From: Chloroflexota bacterium
GTDB lineage: Bacteria; Chloroflexota; UBA6077
DNA: 5,055 nucleotides
Direction of reading: 5' to 3'
Assembly (NCBI GenBank): GCA_021788565.1
Contig: JAJYKO010000521.1
Span: 1-5,055, forward strand
Within the stretch, counting starts at the first letter, position 1. Each line of letters begins with the position of its first letter. The notes beneath the pieces were generated by a model. The model was not told where the DNA came from. It ran no database searches and saw nothing but the letters and a program-made list of their open reading frames with translations. Shown piece after piece: positions 1 through 5,055 of the stretch. Made by a program: the position numbers and the translations under genes.

Positions 1-526
1 GGGTCAGAACTGGGGGGCAATCCGAACCATAAAGGGCTTCGCGGGCGGACTCTACATGCTGGATACCCAGCAGAAAAGCCTGTACTACTACCCTCCGACC
101 AAGAACGGTTATGAGAGCCAGGCTTATGTGATTGTCGATGCCAATGCCAGGGTCGATCTCTTCAAGGTAGTGGACATCGCCCTGGACGGTAATCTCTACC
201 TCCTCGACAGCACCGGGGCGGTGACCCGATTCACCCGGGAAGGCCGGCCGCAAGACTTCGCGGATGACGTGCCCGACGGAAAAGTCGCCGGCCCGAAGGC
301 GCTGTTCGCCAGTGCTAGCACGCGGTCGCTCTACCTGCTGGATAGCGCCGGGGAAAGGATCCTCCAGTTCTCGCCCGAGGGCAAGTTTCAGAGGCAATTC
401 AAGGCGGACGGTAAGAACGTCTCCTTCAAAGGCGCGCAGGACCTCTTCGTGGACGAGGCGAACCGGCGTGTTTACCTGCTGACCGACAAGTCCCTCCTCG
501 AGTTCGACCTGCCACCGCTGCAGTAA
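1..526 (+). CDS. C-terminal part of a beta-propeller (NHL/WD-like repeat) protein, 5' end outside window
   Basis: The frame is open from base 2 to the TAA at 524-526, giving 174 visible residues with no start, so the gene begins upstream. The Met at 56-58 lies inside a repeat strand (GGLYMLD) and is not a credible start. Four strands of the form LY-hydrophobic-LD recur at visible residues 16-21 (GLYMLD), 65-69 (LYLLD), 110-114 (LYLLD) and 157-160 (VYLL), spaced 45-48 residues. Each is followed by a turn and a second strand such as RILQFSPEGKFQRQF. This period and pattern are those of propeller blades of the NHL/WD40-like kind, which usually serve as binding scaffolds. No catalytic residue can be named. 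The C-terminus ends just after the last blade, so no trailing domain exists. N-terminal domains, secretion signal and ligand are unknown. It runs in the same direction as tsaD, but 175 bases and a separate promoter lie between them, so co-transcription is not required. The fold call is fairly safe; the function is unknown. Confidence 0.75.
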   Translation, partial: GQNWGAIRTIKGFAGGLYMLDTQQKSLYYYPPTKNGYESQAYVIVDANARVDLFKVVDIALDGNLYLLDSTGAVTRFTREGRPQDFADDVPDGKVAGPKALFASASTRSLYLLDSAGERILQFSPEGKFQRQFKADGKNVSFKGAQDLFVDEANRRVYLLTDKSLLEFDLPPLQ

Positions 527-542
527 CGGATGTTGGGCGATT

Positions 543-668
543 GGGAGGGCGAGGCTCCTGCCGAGCCGCCTCGTGATGCCCAACCGAATCTCCCCATGGG
601 ACATCCGCACTGTCGCGGGAACGATGGTTTTGCGCGACGTGACGGCTCGCCGGGAGGCTCGCCCTCCC
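543..668. repeat. 126-base inverted-repeat element between propeller gene and tsaD
   Basis: The left arm at 543-568 and the reverse complement of the right arm at 643-668 agree at 23 of 26 positions, starting with an 11-base perfect block (GGGAGGGCGAG). The 74-base centre is not coding. The left arm also folds locally: CGAGGC at 550-555 can pair with GCCTCG at 568-573, and an outer GTTGGGC (532-538) can pair with GCCCAAC (578-584). The size and terminal inverted arms resemble a small non-autonomous or REP/MITE-like interspersed repeat. No target-site duplication is obvious, and no second copy lies in this window. It could instead be a transcript stem-loop separating the two genes. No T-run follows, so it is not a classical intrinsic terminator. 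Confidence 0.6.
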
Positions 669-686
669 CTGTCTCCCCGTCCACCC

Positions 687-695
687 TGATATAAT
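687..695 (+). promoter_or_regulatory. Extended -10 promoter for tsaD, predicted leaderless start
   Basis: TGATATAAT at 687-695 is an exact match to the sigma-70 extended -10 form TGnTATAAT. The last T of the hexamer (-7) is base 695, so +1 would fall at about 702, which is the A of the tsaD ATG. No Shine-Dalgarno sequence lies in the pyrimidine-rich bases just upstream (671-701). No good -35 is visible 16-18 bases further up, which is acceptable for extended -10 promoters. The start site itself is inferred. Confidence 0.65.
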
Positions 696-701
696 CACCC
701 C

Positions 702-1697
702 ATGAAAATCCTGGGCATAGAGTCTTCGTGCGACGAGACGGCGGCGTCGGTACTGACCGATGGTCGCCGTGTGGAATCTAATGTGGTTGCCTCCCAGATC
801 GACCTGCATCGCAAGTATGGCGGGGTGATGCCGGAGGTCGCCTCCCGTGCCCATCTGCAGGCTATCGTGCCGACGGTGGAAGAGGCGATGGAGCGCGCCG
901 GAGCCGGATGGGACGATCTCGCTGCGATAGCGGTGACACGCGGCCCCGGCCTGGCCGGTTCACTGCTGGTCGGCGTGAACGCTGCCAAGGCGATATCCAT
1001 GGCGCGCGGCATACCGCTGGTGGGCGTCAACCATCTGGAGGGCCACGTCTACTCCAACTGGGTGATCACCGGAGAGGAGTTTCCAGAGCCGGCCTTCCCG
1101 CTGCTCGTCCTCATCGTCTCAGGGGGGCACAGCGACCTTGTGCTGATGCGAGGTCACGGCGACTACGAGCGGCTGGGAAGCACCCGCGACGATGCCGCCG
1201 GAGAGGCCTTCGACAAGGTGGCGAGAATCCTGGACGTGGGCTACCCGGGCGGACCCGCCATTCAGCGCGCCTCCCAGGGCGGCAATCCCGCGGCGTTTCA
1301 CCTCCCCAGGGCCTGGCTCGGCGAGAGCTACGATTTCAGCTTCAGCGGGCTGAAGACCGCGGTGCTCCGGACCGTGCAGTCCATTCAGGGGGAGTTACCG
1401 GTGGCAGACCTGGCAGCGAGTTTCCAGGACGCGGTTGTGGACGTCCTCGCCACCAAGACCGCGCGCGCGGGTCGGCAGTTCCGTGTGCGTCAGGTCGCCG
1501 TGTGCGGCGGCGTGGCCGCGAACCTGGCGTTGAGGGAGCGGATCAAGGAGAGCGTGGAGGTGCCGGTCCACGTCCCGCCGATTTTCCTCTGCACAGACAA
1601 CGCCGCTATGGTAGCCAGCGCCGGCTACTACCGCTTTCTGGCCGGAGAGCGAAGCGGCCTTGACCTGGACGTCTCCCCCAACCTGCCCCTGGCGTAG
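702..1697 (+). CDS. tsaD: tRNA N6-adenosine threonylcarbamoyltransferase TsaD (t6A37 synthesis)
   Basis: TsaD transfers the threonylcarbamoyl group from TC-AMP (made by TsaC/Sua5) to N6 of A37 in ANN-decoding tRNAs, in a cytoplasmic complex with TsaB and TsaE. The 331-residue length is normal. The protein has the ASKHA-fold Kae1/TsaD motifs in order: IESSCDET at 6-13, [19 protein letters not shown] at 31-49, GPGL at 81-84, metal-binding HLEGH (H111, H115), SGGH at 140-143, [10 protein letters not shown] at 163-172, GYPGGP at 180-185, FSFSGLKTA at 212-220, [11 protein letters not shown] at 268-278, and CTDNAAM at 297-303 with D299 as the expected third metal ligand. No key residue is missing. 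The ATG at 702 gives the canonical N-terminus, with the ESSCDET motif beginning at residue 7, and follows an extended -10 box so closely that the mRNA is probably leaderless. Neither tsaB, tsaE nor rimI is adjacent. The groESL operon follows 438 bases downstream on the same strand under its own promoter. Confidence 0.97.
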   Translation: MKILGIESSCDETAASVLTDGRRVESNVVASQIDLHRKYGGVMPEVASRAHLQAIVPTVEEAMERAGAGWDDLAAIAVTRGPGLAGSLLVGVNAAKAISMARGIPLVGVNHLEGHVYSNWVITGEEFPEPAFPLLVLIVSGGHSDLVLMRGHGDYERLGSTRDDAAGEAFDKVARILDVGYPGGPAIQRASQGGNPAAFHLPRAWLGESYDFSFSGLKTAVLRTVQSIQGELPVADLAASFQDAVVDVLATKTARAGRQFRVRQVAVCGGVAANLALRERIKESVEVPVHVPPIFLCTDNAAMVASAGYYRFLAGERSGLDLDVSPNLPLA

Positions 1698-1705
1698 CCG
1701 ATGGC

Positions 1706-1726
1706 CATCAGCCATTAGCTGTTAGT
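1706..1726 (+). repeat. Short run of three degenerate heptamers after tsaD
   Basis: Immediately after the tsaD stop, the units CATCAGC (1706-1712), CATTAGC (1713-1719) and TGTTAGT (1720-1726) follow each other in register. The first two differ at one position and the third is more diverged. A 10-base perfect palindrome GATGGCCATC (1700-1709) overlaps the first unit. Only three units are present, so chance is possible. A second set of 7-base units lies about 100 bases further on. Confidence 0.35.
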
Positions 1727-1729
1727 AGC

Positions 1730-1777
1730 CGCAGGCTTCAGACTGCGCGTCCTCGTGGGACTGACGAGTCCACGCGC
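1730..1777 (+). other. GC-rich stem-loops downstream of tsaD
   Basis: Two adjacent foldable segments are visible. CGCAGGCT (1730-1737) against AGACTGCG (1740-1747) pairs with one mismatch around a very tight turn. GCGCGT (1745-1750) pairs perfectly with ACGCGC (1772-1777), enclosing CTCGT (1752-1756) paired with ACGAG (1764-1768). An alternative inner fold pairs GGACT (1758-1762) with AGTCC (1767-1771). No T-run follows, so it is not a typical intrinsic terminator. It may stabilise the tsaD 3' end or be part of an interspersed repeat. This segment begins the 438-base gene-free spacer 1698-2135. Between 1916 and about 1990 I see nothing I can assign. Confidence 0.4.
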
Positions 1778-1818
1778 GCCCTCCGCTTCTACAAGATGCC
1801 ACGAACTTGCCCGATGGA

Positions 1819-1915
1819 CCACTTAGCTAGCAGTCCTCACTCCTAAGTCTTGCGTCCTCTACGCAGAACTCAGAACCCCACTCAGCACGCAGGACTCCAC
1901 CCATCACCTAAGTGG
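1819..1915. repeat. Palindromic element built of degenerate 7-base repeats
   Basis: The outer arms CCACTTAG (1819-1826) and CTAAGTGG (1908-1915) are perfect inverted copies. Nested inside them, AGTCCT (1832-1837) and AGGACT (1891-1896) are also perfect inverted copies. The interior reads as 7-base units: AGTCCTC, ACTCCTA, AGTCTTG and CGTCCTC in the left half. The right half has related units of opposite sense, including CAGAACT, CAGAACC, CAGCACG and CAGGACT, with one or two register slips. No open reading frame of note crosses it. It looks like a degenerate heptamer repeat folded back on itself, non-coding and of unknown role. Confidence 0.5.
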
Positions 1916-1996
1916 AAGCGTGGCAGGAAGCTTGCGGGGCCAAAGACGTAACCAGCCGCCGAATGTTAGAAATGTCTCAGAAAGGCTGGGAGGCCC

Positions 1997-2025
1997 TTGC
2001 GCACGTCCATGGGTTTCGCTAATAT
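1997..2025 (+). promoter_or_regulatory. Probable sigma-70-type promoter of groESL
   Basis: TTGCGC (1997-2002, 3 of 6 to the -35 consensus) lies 17 bases from TAATAT (2020-2025, 4 of 6 to the -10 consensus). This would start transcription near 2032, a few bases before the CIRCE operator, which is where HrcA-regulated promoters usually carry it. The hexamers alone are weak; the position relative to CIRCE carries most of the weight. An overlapping -10 register is possible. Confidence 0.55.
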
Positions 2026-2036
2026 ACGCCCTGGCG

Positions 2037-2063
2037 TTAGCACTCTTGAGCTGCGAGTGCTAA
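2037..2063 (+). promoter_or_regulatory. CIRCE operator (HrcA binding site)
   Basis: TTAGCACTC (2037-2045), nine spacer bases and GAGTGCTAA (2055-2063) form a perfect copy of the CIRCE inverted repeat. HrcA binds it as a dimer and represses groESL (and often dnaK operons) until heat or misfolded protein titrates GroEL away. It sits just after the predicted start site and about 70 bases before groES. hrcA itself is not in the window. Confidence 0.97.
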
Positions 2064-2108
2064 GATAGATCAGGAAAGCGGCTCACCCTCTCAACAATTG
2101 AGCCAGAT

Positions 2109-2135
2109 TTCTCACAGACAAGGAGGTTCTCACAG

Positions 2136-2136
<1 letters not shown>
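2109..2136 (+). promoter_or_regulatory. groES ribosome binding site flanked by a 10-base direct repeat
   Basis: AAGGAGG at 2120-2126 is a strong Shine-Dalgarno sequence nine bases before the ATG at 2136 and fixes that start. TTCTCACAGA occurs perfectly at 2109-2118 and again at 2127-2136, on either side of the Shine-Dalgarno, with the second copy ending on the A of the start codon. A 6-bp stem upstream (GGCTCA 2080-2085 with TGAGCC 2099-2104) leaves the ribosome site open. Confidence 0.8.
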
Positions 2137-4137
<2,001 letters not shown>

Positions 4138-4145
4138 AGCAAATT

Positions 4146-4176
4146 CCCGAGGGCCGGGTTCCGCCCGGCCCTCGGG
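4146..4176. terminator. 13-bp perfect hairpin between convergent genes, better suited to the minus strand
   Basis: CCCGAGGGCCGGG (4146-4158) pairs perfectly with 4164-4176 around the loop TTCCG. On the plus strand it is followed by ATGGACG, with no T-run. On the minus strand it is followed by AATTTGCTTT, a loose T-rich tail, so it could end the UroD-like transcript. For groEL it may act as a 3' stabilising stem before the proper terminator downstream. Confidence 0.65.
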
Positions 4177-4193
4177 ATGGACGAGCCTATCTG

Positions 4194-4223
4194 GGCCTCG
4201 GCAGGCAACGCCGGGGCCTTTTT
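4194..4223 (+). terminator. Intrinsic (rho-independent) terminator of groESL
   Basis: GGCCTCGGC (4194-4202) pairs with GCCGGGGCC (4210-4218) over nine base pairs, including one G-U, around a 7-base loop. It is followed immediately by TTTTT (4219-4223). This is a standard intrinsic terminator for rightward transcription, 57 bases after the groEL stop. Confidence 0.88.
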
Positions 4224-4271
4224 CGTTCGTGAACAGGGGATGCCGAGATGGCGGTACCGGCCAGCCTCCAC

Positions 4272-5055
4272 TCAGTACACCCCGACCTCGCGGGCGTGTT
4301 CGTACATCGCGAGGACGTTCTCGGTGGGAACGTCCGGCTGGAGGTTGTGCACGCCGGTCAGGATGTAGCCGCCGACCGGTCCCATCTCCGCTATCCGCCT
4401 GCGCACCTCGGCCTTTACGTCCTGGGGCGTCCCGTGGGGCAGCACCTCCTGGGTATCGATCCCGCCCCAGAAGCAGAGTTTGTCCCCATATTCCCGCTTT
4501 AGCCGAACCGGGTCCATGTCTCTGGCACGCACCTGGATGGGATTGAGTGCCTGCACCCCGATATCGATCAGGTCGTCCAGTAGGAGGTAGACGGAGCCGC
4601 AGGTGTGCATGAGGATCTTAGCGTGGGGACAGATCTCTTGCACCTGCCGGTAGAAACGGCCATGGCGCGGCTTGATCACCTTGCGGTAGGTCTCGGGCGA
4701 GACCTGAGGGCCGTTCTGGGTGCCAAGGTCATCTCCGGTGAAGACTATGTCCACCAGGTCGCCCACCTCCAGCATCAGCCGGCGCGCCATGGCCATGGTG
4801 ACGTCCGTGATAGCGTCCATCAACGCACCGATGAGGGCCTGGTCCGCGGCCATATCCATGTACCAGTCGGTGAAGCCTCGCAGGTACTGGCTGATGTGGA
4901 CGGTGCCGACAGATAGATTGAGCACCAGCGCCCAATTGCCCTTCTGCTTGAGGTCCAGCGCGCGCTGGCGCACGCCTTTGAGCCGGCCTGGGTCATCCGG
5001 GTCCGGCCACTTGTGCTTCAGGATGTCCTGGACGGTGATCTCACCGCCAAGCGCG
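4272..5055 (-). CDS. C-terminal part of a uroporphyrinogen decarboxylase-like (UroD/MtaA family, COG0407-type) protein
   Basis: The minus-strand frame is open from the window edge (first full codon at 5054) to TGA at 4274-4272. This gives 260 visible residues of a family usually 340-380 long, so roughly the first 80-120 are outside. The GTG at 4973-4971 lies within conserved sequence and is not a start. Recognisable segments are GDDLGTQNGPQVSPETYRK, HTCGSVYLLLDDLIDIGVQA, NPIQ, FWGGIDTQEVLPHGT and the closing GYILTGVHNLQPDVPTENV. All are typical of UroD-fold TIM-barrel proteins that include the MtaA/CmuA cobamide-dependent methyltransferases. HxC (H at 4605-4607, C at 4599-4601) matches the first two zinc ligands of the MtaA motif. 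The third Cys expected near the C-terminus is not seen; the segment reads GVHNLQ. True heme-pathway HemE is unlikely because its N-terminal and active-site signatures are not evident in this part. The substrate is unknown. It converges on groEL and shares the hairpin region between them. Confidence 0.85.
   Translation of the reverse strand, partial: ALGGEITVQDILKHKWPDPDDPGRLKGVRQRALDLKQKGNWALVLNLSVGTVHISQYLRGFTDWYMDMAADQALIGALMDAITDVTMAMARRLMLEVGDLVDIVFTGDDLGTQNGPQVSPETYRKVIKPRHGRFYRQVQEICPHAKILMHTCGSVYLLLDDLIDIGVQALNPIQVRARDMDPVRLKREYGDKLCFWGGIDTQEVLPHGTPQDVKAEVRRRIAEMGPVGGYILTGVHNLQPDVPTENVLAMYEHAREVGVY

Noticed and set aside
908..1663. Long +1-frame reading frame of 251 codons inside tsaD
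   Set aside because: It is rich in Arg/Gly with low-complexity composition, as expected for the out-of-frame reading of a GC-rich gene, and it overlaps a clearly conserved TsaD. No start signal or motif supports it.
1761..1771. CTGACGAG-like hammerhead ribozyme core after tsaD
   Set aside because: The CUGANGA core string is present, but no GAAA strand follows the neighbouring stem and the three-stem layout cannot be drawn, so it is a chance match in a simple hairpin.
4177..4546. Short plus-strand reading frames after groEL
   Set aside because: They begin within or after the terminator and lie mostly antisense to the UroD-like gene. Their sequence shows no family resemblance.
4971..4973. GTG as the start of the UroD-like gene
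   Set aside because: The reading frame continues upstream to the window edge with family-like sequence (ITVQDILKHKWPDPDD). The family needs about 80-120 more N-terminal residues, and no ribosome site precedes this codon.

Overview
The window is about 5 kb of GC-rich bacterial chromosome holding housekeeping genes, with no plasmid, phage or transposase signal. The GroEL and GroES sequences, the CIRCE heat-shock operator and a UroD-like methyltransferase fit a high-GC member of the Terrabacteria side of the tree. Chloroflexota or Armatimonadota is my best guess. This rests on sequence resemblance judged by eye, so the phylum is tentative.

Layout. (1) Bases 1-526 (+) are the C-terminal end of a beta-propeller (NHL/WD-like) protein whose start lies outside the window. 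(2) Bases 527-701 are a spacer with two long inverted-repeat arms (543-568 and 643-668), ending in an extended -10 promoter placed so that tsaD mRNA would be leaderless. (3) Bases 702-1697 (+) are tsaD, the catalytic subunit for the universal t6A37 tRNA modification. (4) Bases 1698-2135 are a 438-base gene-free spacer. Its first half holds GC-rich stem-loops and degenerate 7-base repeats folded into a larger palindrome. Its second half holds the groESL promoter, a perfect CIRCE operator and the groES leader. (5) Bases 2136-2432 (groES) and 2503-4137 (groEL) form a two-gene heat-shock operon with a hairpin between the genes. (6) Bases 4138-4271 are a convergent intergenic region with two strong hairpins, one a textbook intrinsic terminator for groEL. 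(7) Bases 4272-5055 (-) are the C-terminal ~260 residues of a UroD/MtaA-like (COG0407-type) protein running toward groEL.

How the parts relate. GroES and GroEL form the chaperonin, and the CIRCE site predicts HrcA control, which is itself GroE-dependent in known systems. TsaD works with TsaB and TsaE, absent here, on the product of TsaC. The propeller and UroD-like genes have no visible functional link to these two systems.

I found no previously undescribed multi-gene system. The points most worth a second look are non-coding: the leaderless tsaD promoter, the inverted-repeat element upstream of tsaD, the palindromic heptamer element between tsaD and groES, and the stem-loops inside and after groESL.
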